DNA from: Hartmannibacter diazotrophicus
GTDB lineage: Bacteria; Pseudomonadota; Alphaproteobacteria; Rhizobiales; Pleomorphomonadaceae
DNA length: 64,000 bases
Assembly: GCF_900231165.1 (NCBI RefSeq)
Contig: NZ_LT960614.1
Location: 2,788,550 to 2,852,549 of the forward strand
Reading direction: 5' to 3'
The notes under the pieces are model-generated. The model did no database searches. It was not told the DNA's origin and saw nothing but the letters and a program-made list of their open reading frames with translations. Position numbers and translations under genes: made by a program. Numbering within the stretch: the first letter of the stretch is position 1; each line of letters begins with the position of its first letter. Shown one piece after another: positions 34,224-47,536 of this stretch.

Positions 34224-36422
34224 TTAACCCGCCATGAAGCGGGGAAACCAGTCCTCATGCGCTTCGATCATCGATTTCACTGATATGGCGATGTTCTCGC
34301 CAACCAACAAGGAATCGCCGCCGGTGGTGCCGATGGCCTCGGCCGCAACGCCGGCCGCTTCTGCCCGTGCCAGCACCGCTTCGGCCTTGTCGGACGGCAC
34401 CGACAGCAGATAGCGGCCCTGATCCTCGGCAAAGAGCGTCACATGCGGCGCACCCTCCGGCAATGCGACCTTCGCACCGACACCGCGCGCCATCGCCATT
34501 TCGGCAAGCGCAATGCCGAGACCGCCGTCGGACAGGTCGTGGCAGGCGCTCACGGTGCCGTCCTGAATGAGGCCGCGCACCAGATCGCCGTTGCGGCGCT
34601 CGACGGCCAGATCGACATGCGGCGCCGTTCCGTCCTCACGGCCGAGCACGTCGCGCAGATAGGCGCTCTGGCCCATGTGCCGGCCGTGGCCGCCGATCAG
34701 AATCACCGTCTCGCCGGCATTGTGGAAGGCGATGCCGACCCGCTTGGTGACATCCTTCAGGAGGCCGATGCCGGCAATCGCCGGCGTCGGCAGGATCGCC
34801 TGGCCGAGGGTCTCGTTGTAGAGCGAGACGTTGCCCGAGACGACCGGGAAGTCGAGCGCCTTGCAGGCCTCGCCGATGCCTTTGATGGCCATCACGAACT
34901 GGCCCATGATCTCCGGCTTTTCCGGGTTGCCGAAGTTGAGGTTGTCGGTGATCGCAAGCGGCGTCGCGCCGACGGCGGTGATGTTGCGCCAGCATTCGGC
35001 CACGGCCTGCTTGCCGCCCTCGAACGGGTCGGCCTCGCAATAGCGCGGCGAGACGTCCGCCGAGAGCGCAAGACCCTTGTTGCTGTCGTCGACCCGGATC
35101 ACGCCGGCGTCGCCGCCGGGGATCGTCGCCGAGTTGCCCTGAACGAGCGTATCGTATTGCTCGTAGACCCAGCGGCGCGACGACATGTCCGGGCTGCCGA
35201 GGATCGTCAGGAAGGCTCCGGCAAGATCGTTCGGAGCCGGAACATCCTCGGGCGCGACTACCGCAGGTATCTTCGGCTCCACCCACGGACGGTCGTACTC
35301 GGGAGCCTGATCGCCGAGATCCTTGATCGGCAGGTCCGCGACGACATCGCCCTGATGCTTGATCCGGAAGCGCAGGTCGTCCGTCGTCACGCCGACGATG
35401 GCAAAATCGAGCTCCCACTTGCGGAAGATCGCCTCGGCCTCTTCCTCCTTTTCTGGGCTGAGCACCATGAGCATCCGCTCCTGGCTCTCCGACAGCATCA
35501 TCTCGTAGGCGCTCATCCGCTCCTCGCGGCAGGGCACCTTGTCGAGATCGAGCTCGATGCCAAGGTCGCCCTTGGCGCCCATCTCCACCGCCGAACAGGT
35601 CAGGCCCGCGGCGCCCATGTCCTGGATGGCAATGACCGCGCCGGTCGTCATCAGTTCAAGGCAGGCTTCCAGGAGGCGCTTCTCGGTGAAGGGATCGCCG
35701 ACCTGCACGGTCGGGCGCTTTTCCTCGATCGTCTCGTCGAATTCGGCCGAGGCCATGGTCGCGCCGCCGACGCCGTCGCGGCCCGTCTTCGCCCCGAGAT
35801 AGACCACCGGCAGGCCGACACCCTTTGCCTGCGACAGGAAGATGCCGTCCGCCTTGGCGAGGCCTAGCGCGAAGGCGTTGACGAGGCAGTTGCCATTATA
35901 GCGCGGGTGGAAATTGACCTCGCCGCCAACCGTCGGCACGCCGAAGGAATTGCCGTAGCCGCCGACACCGGCGACAACGCCGGAGACCACATGGCGGGTC
36001 TTCGGATGGTCAGGCTCGCCGAAGCGCAGCGCGTTCATCGCCGCGACCGGCCGGGCACCCATCGTGAAGACGTCGCGCAGGATGCCGCCGACGCCCGTCG
36101 CCGCGCCCTGGTAGGGCTCGATATAGGACGGGTGGTTGTGGCTCTCCATCTTGAAGACCGCAACATCGCCGTCGCCGATGTCGACGACGCCCGCGTTCTC
36201 GCCCGGTCCGTGCACCACCTGCGGGCCCGTCGTCGGCAGCGTCTTCAACCACTTCTTGGACGACTTGTAGGAGCAGTGCTCGTTCCACATGGCCGAAAAG
36301 ATGCCGAGTTCGGTCAGCGTCGGTTCGCGTCCGATGAGGTCGAGAATGCGCTCATATTCGTCGGGCTTCAGGCCATGGCTCTTGACGAGGTCGGGCGTGA
36401 TCGGCGTGTCGTTGGGGATCAT
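34224..36422 (-). CDS. purL: phosphoribosylformylglycinamidine synthase PurL
   Basis: This 732-aa enzyme makes FGAM in purine synthesis. ATG 36422 gives the usual N terminus; the frame extends to 36461. Motifs include [41 protein letters not shown] and [16 protein letters not shown]. It is the medium-length PurL that needs PurQ and PurS, which are not in the window. bolA follows, as is typical. Confidence 0.97.
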   Translation of the reverse strand: MIPNDTPITPDLVKSHGLKPDEYERILDLIGREPTLTELGIFSAMWNEHCSYKSSKKWLKTLPTTGPQVVHGPGENAGVVDIGDGDVAVFKMESHNHPSYIEPYQGAATGVGGILRDVFTMGARPVAAMNALRFGEPDHPKTRHVVSGVVAGVGGYGNSFGVPTVGGEVNFHPRYNGNCLVNAFALGLAKADGIFLSQAKGVGLPVVYLGAKTGRDGVGGATMASAEFDETIEEKRPTVQVGDPFTEKRLLEACLELMTTGAVIAIQDMGAAGLTCSAVEMGAKGDLGIELDLDKVPCREERMSAYEMMLSESQERMLMVLSPEKEEEAEAIFRKWELDFAIVGVTTDDLRFRIKHQGDVVADLPIKDLGDQAPEYDRPWVEPKIPAVVAPEDVPAPNDLAGAFLTILGSPDMSSRRWVYEQYDTLVQGNSATIPGGDAGVIRVDDSNKGLALSADVSPRYCEADPFEGGKQAVAECWRNITAVGATPLAITDNLNFGNPEKPEIMGQFVMAIKGIGEACKALDFPVVSGNVSLYNETLGQAILPTPAIAGIGLLKDVTKRVGIAFHNAGETVILIGGHGRHMGQSAYLRDVLGREDGTAPHVDLAVERRNGDLVRGLIQDGTVSACHDLSDGGLGIALAEMAMARGVGAKVALPEGAPHVTLFAEDQGRYLLSVPSDKAEAVLARAEAAGVAAEAIGTTGGDSLLVGENIAISVKSMIEAHEDWFPRFMAG

Positions 36423-36519
36423 GATCGGGTCCGGGCTGGCGCGGGCTTCAAATGTCGGCACTCAGATAAGGGGGATTGACGCGAAATGCGACAGTTTATT
36501 GCCGCCACCCAAAGAAGAT

Positions 36520-37314
36520 TCAGATGACGAAAGGCTCCTGGCCGGCAAATCCAAACCGCTGCACAAGCCCGTCCGGCGGCAGACGGCCCGTCGCATGGAA
36601 GATGTCCTCGCCCTGCCCGCCCCCTTCGACGGCAACCGTCTCGGTAACCCGCATGATCTGCCGCGCGATCGCCGGCGCCGGATCGATCCATTCGACCGGC
36701 CACGGGGCGAGCGCCTTGAGACGGTCGAGCACCAGAGGATAATGGGTGCAGGCCAGCACCACGGTGTCGGTGCGCCGGTCGCCGTCGTCGACGAAGCAGG
36801 ACATGACCTCGCTGCCGAAGTCGTCATCGGAGATCGTCTCGCCGGCAAATTCCGCCTCCACCAGCGAGGCGAGCCTCTGCGAGCCGACAAGCGTGAAACG
36901 GCAGTCCTGTCCGTGGGTTTCGATCAGCTGGCGCGTATAATCCCGCTTCACCGTGCCGGGCGTTGCCAGCACCGAGGCCATCCGGCTGCGGCTTCTCTCC
37001 GCCGCCGGTTTCACCGCCGGGACCGTGCCGACAATCGGGATCGTGAAACGGGCCCGAAGGTCGGGCAGCACCAGCGTCGAGGCCGTATTGCAGGCAATGA
37101 CGATCGCCTGGGGCGCGAACCGCGGCACCGCGACCGTCATCAGTTCGGCGACACGGGCGACGATATCCGCTTCCGGCAGATGGCCGTAGGGAAAGACGGC
37201 CGTGTCCGCGAGATAGGTGAGCGCGGCATCCGGCATCGCCTTGCGGATCTCGGCAACGACGGAAAGCCCGCCGAAACCCGAATCGAACACAAGAACCCGG
37301 CTGCGCTCCGCCAT
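36520..37314 (-). CDS. murI: glutamate racemase
   Basis: This 264-aa enzyme supplies D-glutamate for peptidoglycan. ATG 37314 was chosen over a longer frame to 37419 because it matches the family start (VLVFDSGFGGLSV) and lies four bases after the trmJ-like stop. Both catalytic cysteines are visible: IACNTAST and LACTHYPLVL. It is probably co-transcribed with the RNA methyltransferase upstream. Confidence 0.96.
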   Translation of the reverse strand: MAERSRVLVFDSGFGGLSVVAEIRKAMPDAALTYLADTAVFPYGHLPEADIVARVAELMTVAVPRFAPQAIVIACNTASTLVLPDLRARFTIPIVGTVPAVKPAAERSRSRMASVLATPGTVKRDYTRQLIETHGQDCRFTLVGSQRLASLVEAEFAGETISDDDFGSEVMSCFVDDGDRRTDTVVLACTHYPLVLDRLKALAPWPVEWIDPAPAIARQIMRVTETVAVEGGGQGEDIFHATGRLPPDGLVQRFGFAGQEPFVI

Positions 37315-37318
37315 TGAC

Positions 37319-38173
37319 TCAGTCCTGCTTTTCGCTGTCACCCTTGGGTGCGGACGCGGGCTTGTTGCCCTTCTCGTCGCGCGGTCGAAGATGCCTGCGC
37401 TCCAGCGCCGAGATGACACCGCGCAGCGTGCGCACCTCCTGCGCGTTGAGCTCCGCCTTCTGCAGGATCGCGCGCAGGTTCCGCACCATGGTCGGCCGCT
37501 TTTCCGGCGGCCGGAAGAAGGTCACGTCGTCAAGCGCACCTTCCAGATGCTCGAAGAGCCCCACCAGTTCGTCCTTGGTGGCCGGCAGGGAACGCTCCGG
37601 CGTCTGGAAGGGAATTCCGCCGTCGGCCTCCGAAAAACCGGCCTTGCGCCACTCGTAGGAAATCACCAGCACCGCTTGCGCGATGTTGAGCGAGGCGAAC
37701 TCCGGATCGACAGGCAGCGTCAGGATCTCGTCGGCCAGCGAGATTTCCTCGTTGTTGAGACCCCAGCGCTCGCGTCCGAACAGAATGCCGACGCGCCCGC
37801 CCTGCCCCTCGAACTGGCGCATGGTGGCCGCCGCCTGAACCGGACCGCAGACGCGCTTGGAAAGATCCCGGTCGCGTGCCGTTGTCGCATAGATGAAGGA
37901 CAGGTCCTTCACGGCCGAGGCGAGGTCGTCATAGACCCGCACCGCGTCGATGACATGATCGGCCCTGCTCGCCGCCGCGCGGGCCTTCTCGTTCGGCCAT
38001 CCGTCGCGCGGCGTCACGAGGCGCAGGTCGCACAGCCCGAAATTGGCCATCGCCCGGGCAGCCGTGCCGATATTCTCGCCAAGTTGCGGCTCCACGAGAA
38101 TGATGGCTGGCCGCAGGTCCGCCGCTGCGTCTCCGGCGGTATGCTTTTCTGTTGCTTCGAAATCCTCTGGCAC
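37319..38173 (-). CDS. TrmJ-like RNA methyltransferase (SPOUT)
   Basis: This 284-aa protein is a TrmH-family SPOUT methyltransferase with motifs NIGTAARAMANFGL, RVGILFGRERWGLNNEEI and SLNIAQAVLVISYEW, matching the TrmJ group that 2'-O-methylates tRNA position 32. The C-terminal helical extension is typical of TrmJ. It begins a murI operon. The assignment between tRNA and rRNA target is from family resemblance only. Confidence 0.9.
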   Translation of the reverse strand: MPEDFEATEKHTAGDAAADLRPAIILVEPQLGENIGTAARAMANFGLCDLRLVTPRDGWPNEKARAAASRADHVIDAVRVYDDLASAVKDLSFIYATTARDRDLSKRVCGPVQAAATMRQFEGQGGRVGILFGRERWGLNNEEISLADEILTLPVDPEFASLNIAQAVLVISYEWRKAGFSEADGGIPFQTPERSLPATKDELVGLFEHLEGALDDVTFFRPPEKRPTMVRNLRAILQKAELNAQEVRTLRGVISALERRHLRPRDEKGNKPASAPKGDSEKQD

Positions 38174-38483
38174 GTGTCCTGCTTTCCTCTGGGCACTGTC
38201 CGGCCGCTGCCGGCGCGAACGATCCGCCGGCTACACGTTGCCTCCGCTATATATCGAAGTTGCCGGCGCGGAAATCGGCCCGGCAAGCGAAAAGGAGGAT
38301 TTCCGTCACGCATCGCGGGTGATATGAAGCGGCATGACCAAGCTTGGCGAGTTTCCGCTTACGTAAACGGAAATATCGATCGATCAATCATGATCGCCGG
38401 TGGCTTCATACCATGAGGCGCTTGAGAACGGATCAGTCGTCGGGCCTGGGCTTTCGTGCACGACCTTTAACGGGGACCAATTT
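38174..38483. other. divergent promoter region of trmJ-like and icd
   Basis: This region holds divergent promoters and a near-perfect 22-bp palindrome at 38352..38373. No gene was found. Confidence 0.4.
38352..38373. promoter_or_regulatory. 22-bp palindrome upstream of icd
   Basis: The sequence is TTTCCG-C-TTACGTAA-A-CGGAAA, symmetric except for one base pair on each side of the TTACGTAA core. It lies about 110 bases before the icd start, and could be an operator for a dimeric regulator. The binder is unknown. Confidence 0.35.
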
Positions 38484-39704
38484 ATGACCAAGATCAAGGT
38501 GGCAAACCCGGTCGTCGAACTCGACGGCGACGAGATGACCCGGATCATCTGGCAGTTCATCAAGGACAAGCTGATCCATCCCTATCTCGACATCGACCTG
38601 GAGTATTACGACCTGAGCGTCGAGAACCGCGACGCCACCGACGACCAGGTCACGATCGACGCCGCCAACGCCATCAAGCGCGTCGGTGTCGGCGTCAAGT
38701 GCGCCACGATCACGCCCGACGAGGCGCGCGTCGAGGAATTCAATCTGAAGAAGATGTGGCGTTCGCCGAACGGCACCATCCGCAACATCCTCGGCGGCGT
38801 CATCTTCCGTGAGCCGATCATTGCCAAGAACGTGCCGCGCCTCGTGCCGGGCTGGACGCAGCCGATCATCGTCGGCCGTCATGCCTTCGGCGACCAGTAT
38901 CGCGCGACCGATTTCAAGGTGCCCGGCAAGGGCAAGCTGACGATCAAGTTCGTCGGCGAGGACGGCACGACCATCGAGCACGAGGTCTATGACTTCCCCG
39001 GCGCCGGCGTCGCCATGGCGATGTACAACCTTGACGATTCGATCCGCGAATTCGCCCGCGCCTCGCTGAACTACGGCCTGATGCGCAACTATCCGGTCTA
39101 TCTGTCGACCAAGAACACGATCCTCAAGGCCTATGACGGCCGCTTCAAGGATCTCTTCCAGGAAGTCTACGACACCGAGTTCAAGGCAGAGTTCGAGAAG
39201 CGCAAGCTGACCTACGAGCACCGCCTGATCGACGACATGGTCGCCTCGGCGCTGAAGTGGTCCGGCGGCTATGTCTGGGCCTGCAAGAACTACGACGGCG
39301 ACGTGCAGTCGGACATCGTCGCCCAGGGCTTCGGCTCGCTCGGCCTGATGACCTCGGTGCTGATGACGCCGGACGGCAAGACGGTGGAGGCGGAAGCCGC
39401 CCACGGCACCGTCACCCGCCACTACCGCATGCACCAGCAGGGCAAGGAGACCTCGACCAACTCCATCGCCTCGATCTTCGCCTGGACGCGCGGTCTTGCC
39501 CATCGCGCCAAGCTCGACGACAACGCCGAACTCGCGCGTTTCGCCGACACGCTGGAGAAGGTCTGCGTCGACACGGTCGAGGCCGGCTTCATGACCAAGG
39601 ATCTGGCGCTCCTCGTCGGCGCTGATCAGGGCTGGCTGTCGACCGCGGGCTTCCTGGAGAAGATCGCCTCCAACCTCGAAACCGCCATGGGCGAGTGGAA
39701 GTAA
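38484..39704 (+). CDS. icd: NADP-dependent isocitrate dehydrogenase
   Basis: This 406-aa enzyme converts isocitrate to 2-oxoglutarate in the TCA cycle. ATG 38484 has GGGGACC upstream; a longer frame lacks homology. It belongs to the eukaryote-like dimeric NADP type: [16 protein letters not shown] start, [13 protein letters not shown], and the metal/substrate motif [20 protein letters not shown], then [10 protein letters not shown] for the coenzyme. It is a single-gene unit with a terminator. Confidence 0.97.
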   Translation: MTKIKVANPVVELDGDEMTRIIWQFIKDKLIHPYLDIDLEYYDLSVENRDATDDQVTIDAANAIKRVGVGVKCATITPDEARVEEFNLKKMWRSPNGTIRNILGGVIFREPIIAKNVPRLVPGWTQPIIVGRHAFGDQYRATDFKVPGKGKLTIKFVGEDGTTIEHEVYDFPGAGVAMAMYNLDDSIREFARASLNYGLMRNYPVYLSTKNTILKAYDGRFKDLFQEVYDTEFKAEFEKRKLTYEHRLIDDMVASALKWSGGYVWACKNYDGDVQSDIVAQGFGSLGLMTSVLMTPDGKTVEAEAAHGTVTRHYRMHQQGKETSTNSIASIFAWTRGLAHRAKLDDNAELARFADTLEKVCVDTVEAGFMTKDLALLVGADQGWLSTAGFLEKIASNLETAMGEWK

Positions 39705-39745
39705 GGCAATCGGTGCTCCCTCATTGAGGGCAGCCAGAGCATCGC

Positions 39746-39777
39746 AAAGCGGCGGAAGCAATTCCGCCGCTTTTTTT
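39746..39777 (+). terminator. rho-independent terminator of icd
   Basis: AAAGCGGCGGAA, loop GCAA, TTCCGCCGCTTT is a perfect 12-bp stem leading into seven T, about 40 bases after the stop. Confidence 0.93.
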
Positions 39778-39812
39778 GTTTGGACGAGCGAGAGGACAAG
39801 CGACCAGCGGGC

Positions 39813-40208
39813 CTAAGAACGCCGCTCCGGGTCATTCTCCAGAACGATCGGCCGGCCGTGCGGCGTCGCTTCGGCGGCGCGCTGCCAACTTTTCTGCAGG
39901 TCCAGGATGCCGGCCTCGGCGGCGATGTCCTTGGCGCCCAGCAAATCACACAGTGCCTGGACCCAGGCATCAAAATAGTCAGACCCGTCCTCCGCCCGGC
40001 CCTCCTCATGCAGCCGCGCCGAAAGCGCCGCCGCCCATTCGCCCCAGGAAAAGAGCCCCGTTTCGTGAAGTTGCACGGCGAGCGCGAAGGCATGCGCCTG
40101 CCATGGCTCGGCAAAAGCCGGATCGCCTTCGGCCGACTTCGGCAGGCCGGGAGACGCGGCAAGCGGCGCACGCGCCTCACACCGGCTCAAGATAGCTCTC
40201 CCAGGCAT
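39813..40208 (-). CDS. nitrile hydratase accessory protein
   Basis: This 131-aa protein resembles the small nitrile hydratase activators: FAEPWQAHAFALAVQLHETG, then LFSWGEWAAALSARL and YFDAWVQALCDLL. Such proteins, related to the beta-subunit N terminus, act as metallochaperones for Co or Fe insertion. Its start lies 32 bases inside the beta-subunit gene, so it is the third coupled gene of the operon. Confidence 0.88.
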   Translation of the reverse strand: MPGRAILSRCEARAPLAASPGLPKSAEGDPAFAEPWQAHAFALAVQLHETGLFSWGEWAAALSARLHEEGRAEDGSDYFDAWVQALCDLLGAKDIAAEAGILDLQKSWQRAAEATPHGRPIVLENDPERRS

Positions 40209-40836
40209 CGATGGAGATCATGAGCGAGGGATCGGCCCCCTCGCCCCAGATTTCCGCCCCCGTGAAGGTGACAAGATAGACCCATTGCGGGTCCTCGCCG
40301 CGTCCGTGGGCATTGTCGTCGGGGAAAACGAAGGAGCCCTGCACGGCTTCGACCACACCAACGCGGCCGCGGGCATAGCGCGGCAGCCGGGTATGGCCGG
40401 TGGGGTGAAAATTGCGCGCGCGAACCCGGTCGCCGACAGAAAACCTGGGCATCGTTTCTGCGGGCCGGTCGCATGGTCCGCCCTTCGCGAGAACGGTCGC
40501 GACCTGATCGGCTGTCAGCACGCGCGCCGGGCGAGCGCCTGCCTGCCGGCTATGTCCGTCGGCCAGTTCTTCGGCCGTGACAAAGCCGTGCCGCTCGAGC
40601 AGCACCTCAAGGGCACGGATCCAGATCTCATAATAGCTTGCGGACAGATAGGCCACTGGCGGAATGCACTCACGCGCATGCCGGCTCTCGTCGATGGTCC
40701 ATGCGCCCATGGCCCCGCCGGAAAGCGTCAGCCCCAGCGCCCGTTTTTCCCAGTCGGCATGGAAAGAGGGCTCGTCCGGTTCCGGTGCGACCGGGCCAAA
40801 CCCCATCTGGCCACCGAGGTCATGGGGGCCATTCAC
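40177..40836 (-). CDS. nitrile hydratase subunit beta
   Basis: This 219-aa subunit has the characteristic start [16 protein letters not shown], the [11 protein letters not shown] segment, [14 protein letters not shown], and a C-terminal SH3-like domain ([32 protein letters not shown]). It forms the heterodimer with alpha; together they hydrate nitriles to amides. Its ATG overlaps the alpha stop by four bases. Confidence 0.95.
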   Translation of the reverse strand: MNGPHDLGGQMGFGPVAPEPDEPSFHADWEKRALGLTLSGGAMGAWTIDESRHARECIPPVAYLSASYYEIWIRALEVLLERHGFVTAEELADGHSRQAGARPARVLTADQVATVLAKGGPCDRPAETMPRFSVGDRVRARNFHPTGHTRLPRYARGRVGVVEAVQGSFVFPDDNAHGRGEDPQWVYLVTFTGAEIWGEGADPSLMISIDAWESYLEPV

Positions 40837-41480
40837 GACCGATCCTCCGGGGCCAGAGCAAGGCCCGTCCCGATCATCGAGTCGCGCGTGACGAGATCGG
40901 CAAGGGCGTCCTCGTCAAAGCCAGCCGTACCTACCGGACGCTCCGGCACGACGAGATAGCGCAGTTCCGCCGTTGAATCGAGCACGCGGATCGTCTTGTC
41001 AGCGGGCAGCTCCACGCCAAATTCCACCAGCACGCCGCGCGGATCGATCACGGCGCGCGAGCGATAGGCCGGCGCCTTGTACCAGACCGGAGGCAAGCCA
41101 AGCACGGCCCAAGGATAGCAGGAGCACAGCGTGCAGACGACGAGATGGTGGGTGTCGGGCGTGTTGAACACCGCCCGCATATGCTCGCCCTGCCGGCCGG
41201 TATAGCCGAGACTTGCGATCGCGGCAGTCGCGTCCTGCTTGAGCCATTCGGCAAATTCGGGATCGGCCCACGCCTTGGCAACGACCCGCGCGCCGTTTCG
41301 CGGGCCGACCCGGGTCTCATACGTCTCGACGATCGCATCGAGGGCCGCCGGATCGACCAGGTCTTTTTCCGTCAGCAGAGTTTCAAGGGCGCGAACACGC
41401 GCTTCCATGTCGGAATAGCGGTTGTCGTGATGATGCCCATGATCGTGCATGTGCTCATGCTCGCGATGATCGTCCGGCAT
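40833..41480 (-). CDS. nitrile hydratase subunit alpha, cobalt type
   Basis: This 215-aa catalytic subunit starts at ATG 41480 (GAGGGC upstream; frame open to 41549). The metal claw [10 protein letters not shown] has C116, C119 and C121; Thr after the first Cys marks the cobalt type, whereas iron enzymes have Ser. The first 20 residues are strikingly His-rich ([15 protein letters not shown]), perhaps a cobalt-loading tail. It is the first gene of the alpha-beta-accessory operon. No amidase, aldoxime dehydratase or cobalt transporter is next to it. Confidence 0.93.
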   Translation of the reverse strand: MPDDHREHEHMHDHGHHHDNRYSDMEARVRALETLLTEKDLVDPAALDAIVETYETRVGPRNGARVVAKAWADPEFAEWLKQDATAAIASLGYTGRQGEHMRAVFNTPDTHHLVVCTLCSCYPWAVLGLPPVWYKAPAYRSRAVIDPRGVLVEFGVELPADKTIRVLDSTAELRYLVVPERPVGTAGFDEDALADLVTRDSMIGTGLALAPEDRS

Positions 41481-41680
41481 CACGCCCTCTTTGCAGGTAT
41501 GTCGTTCCGGCGCCGCCATCACGCCGGAACCGGAAACCGGCAGCAGCAACGCACCGGGATGGCAGACGAGCCTAGGAGTTCGAGAGCCGCGGCATCCGGA
41601 GGCTGAACCGCGTCATGCCTCCGAAACCGCGACCACAAACCGTGATCGAGCCGCCATTGCTCGCCCGGTGGAACGCCCCG

Positions 41681-44347
<2,667 letters not shown>

Positions 44348-44559
44348 GGCAGACTTCACCCATAACCAGAAAAAAGGTCGGGCGCAGGGACTGTGCCACG
44401 ACGAAGAGTTCATGGGTTTTAAACGGGCAACCGCTCACCTGTCCACAAGAGCAGTCACGGAAACGCAACGATCCGCAAAAGACGCTGAACGCCGATGGCG
44501 GCGACGGGCAAATTCAAGAGACCAAGCCCGCCGCAGCCGCCGCACGATCGACCGGAGGC

Positions 44560-45636
<1,077 letters not shown>

Positions 45637-45687
45637 TGAATGGGCTCCTTATTTCACGGGCGATCATGCGTTGCAATTGCCGTTAAT

Positions 45688-45702
45688 GTACATGTTTTGT
45701 TC
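45688..45702 (-). promoter_or_regulatory. possible LexA box upstream of recA
   Basis: On the minus strand this reads GAAC, seven bases, GTAC, one base from the alphaproteobacterial SOS box GAAC-N7-GAAC. A second one-mismatch site (AAAC-N7-GAAC) is at 45756..45770. The location 50-135 bases before the recA start is right, but neither is exact. Confidence 0.4.
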
Positions 45703-45775
45703 CATATAACAAGAGCCCAACCAACAAAATGGAATCATTAAGGGAATTTTGCTGTGTTCCATATTTGTTTCGGGC

Positions 45776-45809
45776 GACCTACACCGGATGTATCCCGTTG
45801 AGACATGTA
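45776..45809. repeat. left direct repeat plus left terminal inverted repeat
   Basis: GACCTACACC followed by the 24-bp left terminal repeat beginning GGATGTATCCCGTTG. The composite recurs at 49026..49057 as a direct repeat with one difference in the first 32 bases. Confidence 0.85.
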
Positions 45810-45937
45810 AGGGCGTGAATTTTGCGAATCAAATAGGAAAATCAATGGCTTCCAATCTTGAGTACCGCAAAGCATTGGCCGGAATACGCTGGAGTGCGCA
45901 TTCCGGCCTGAGTGGATTCAGGAATATGGATCCACAG

Positions 45938-46378
45938 TTAGCTGGTGACGGCGCCCGGATCGCTCTGGAAGCCATCCTTCGGGTACTGGATAAGGTCGAC
46001 CGAGGCGAGGACCTCGGTGGCGTCAGTAAGCCCGCTCAGGTCGAACCCCCAGTTCGGGAAGAACCCGTCGTTCTCCTCTTTGACGGCGTGCATGGTCGCG
46101 ACGTTGATGTTCTGGGGCATGAAGCTGGCAACACCCAAGACATCGGAGAAGATGACGACAGCGTTGAGGATCGTCCCGCTTGCTGACGTAAAGAGAGCGT
46201 AAGGCTCAAGAACGGTATCACTCCCGTTGATCTTCGCGGACAGGCGGTGCCTGCTGGCGATGGCGGACGTGATGATGTTGATGTTGTGCTGGAGGTTATT
46301 CGCGGTAGGTGCGCGACGCTGGGTGTTGAATCCGAGCTTGCCGAACTCAAGGCGTCCAAAGCTTCCCAATCCTGGCAT
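45938..46378 (-). CDS. hypothetical cargo protein, possibly WYL-like
   Basis: From ATG 46378 (AAGGA about ten bases upstream) the product has 146 aa; the frame extends to 46423. Residues about 28-120 show an alternating strand pattern with AIASRHRLSAKINGSDTV, LEPYALFTSASGTILNAVV and a following strand and helix, resembling a lone WYL-like ligand-binding domain; no DNA-binding helix-turn-helix is evident. WYL proteins often regulate defence genes. This reading is tentative, and the family is not recognised with certainty. It is divergent from the RexA-like gene. Confidence 0.45.
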   Translation of the reverse strand: MPGLGSFGRLEFGKLGFNTQRRAPTANNLQHNINIITSAIASRHRLSAKINGSDTVLEPYALFTSASGTILNAVVIFSDVLGVASFMPQNINVATMHAVKEENDGFFPNWGFDLSGLTDATEVLASVDLIQYPKDGFQSDPGAVTS

Positions 46379-46550
46379 GCGGTATCGTCCTTCAGGCCGA
46401 GCCGCAAAGCCAATGAAGTTCATATCGTCGGCGACGGCTCACCCTGACAGGTCGCTGACGCAGCGACGGCGGTTGTCAACGAATCGCCGTCGCAACCATT
46501 ATACGCCTCCATGGTCGCTGAGTCGACCCACGGCACAACATGTCGTATTG

Positions 46551-46594
46551 TTCCTAATTTGTCCTAGGTATTCCTCAATATATTGTGTGTTCCT
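46551..46594. promoter_or_regulatory. helically phased TTCCT/GTCCT repeats
   Basis: TTCCT, GTCCT and TTCCT begin at 46551, 46561 and 46571, exactly 10 bp apart, and TCCT recurs at 46591. They lie just upstream of the RexA-like gene in AT-rich DNA, as for an operator array on one face of the helix. No regulator is known. Confidence 0.4.
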
Positions 46595-46657
46595 GAAACC
46601 GCATGATTGATTGATAATGCCTTGAATTTCTTCCCTACGGTTTGGAATCGTGCTTCG

Positions 46658-47536
46658 ATGCACGTCAAACTGGTCTGGGAGGGGATGGTGGAGAAAAAAA
46701 CGTCTTTTCGGTTTTTCAACGTTGACCGACTAGCGGCCAATCATCCGACGTTCGTTGAATCGATCAGAAGAATTTCAGATATTGAGCCAGCGTCACGCAG
46801 AGAGAGAAAACTCGCGCAAGACTACGATGTGCGGCTGGAAGTTATGGAAGATGACGGTCAGCATTGCATATGCGGAGAATTAACTAGAATACAGCGCATA
46901 AACATGCCGTCAGAAGTAATTGAAAACGGTATATCTGCATTAACAACGATAAATCCACTCGGACATTCGATCGTATTTCGATACAATTCCGAGAGAGGAA
47001 TTTTGGGAATACAGAATAACAGCAGGATAATTAGCCCTTCAAGATTTGGTCAGTACATCAGCGAGCATAATGGGGCAGAATTTTATAAATTCGTCCCAAT
47101 TCTCACAAGAGATGCTTGGGAACGATTTTTGAACGGCGGTGTAAGAAGGTTGTGCGTCTCTGTTGCTGGTGCAGAAAATCTAGCGAACCTTCCACAAGAG
47201 GAAGCCGCATCGATTGCTATATCAAGGTTGAGCGAGGCGTATGACGCTCCGAGGATCACCATTGAAATGTCTATGGGACATGGCAAGGGCGGCTTGGCCG
47301 ATGATATTAAGGGGTTCGTTCGAAGTATGATGAACAAGATTGAAGAAGATGATCTTCATGTTGAATCAATGCAGGCCATATCTGACGATAAATCTATAAA
47401 TGAAGGGAAAATTGATTTTCTTGATGACGTTCTATCCCAAACAAGAATAATTGATTACCACGAACGGGACCCAGAGATAAATTACAACATAAGAAAAATT
47501 GTTCTCCGAGAACTCATGAGAGATATGAATGCCTAA
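46658..47536 (+). CDS. RexA-like cytosolic cargo protein
   Basis: This protein has 292 aa from ATG 46658; a TTG at 46607 and ATG at 46685 are alternatives. It lacks a signal peptide and membrane spans. The N-terminal half is beta-rich (FRFFNVDRLA, ELTRIQRINMPSEVIENG), the core has GHSIVFRYNSERGILGIQNN and SRFGQYISE, and the C terminus is helical and charged. I do not recognise a named family with confidence; the segment order and size recall lambda RexA (279 aa) and uncharacterised proteins of similar layout. It overlaps the downstream four-span membrane gene by eight bases, supporting a coupled two-gene system. Base composition is AT-rich, foreign to the host. Confidence 0.75.
   Translation: MHVKLVWEGMVEKKTSFRFFNVDRLAANHPTFVESIRRISDIEPASRRERKLAQDYDVRLEVMEDDGQHCICGELTRIQRINMPSEVIENGISALTTINPLGHSIVFRYNSERGILGIQNNSRIISPSRFGQYISEHNGAEFYKFVPILTRDAWERFLNGGVRRLCVSVAGAENLANLPQEEAASIAISRLSEAYDAPRITIEMSMGHGKGGLADDIKGFVRSMMNKIEEDDLHVESMQAISDDKSINEGKIDFLDDVLSQTRIIDYHERDPEINYNIRKIVLRELMRDMNA

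Noticed and set aside
45749-46186. 145-codon plus-strand frame at the left end of the transposon
   Set aside because: It starts outside the element and crosses the terminal repeat, and is antisense to the WYL-like candidate, which has a better start.
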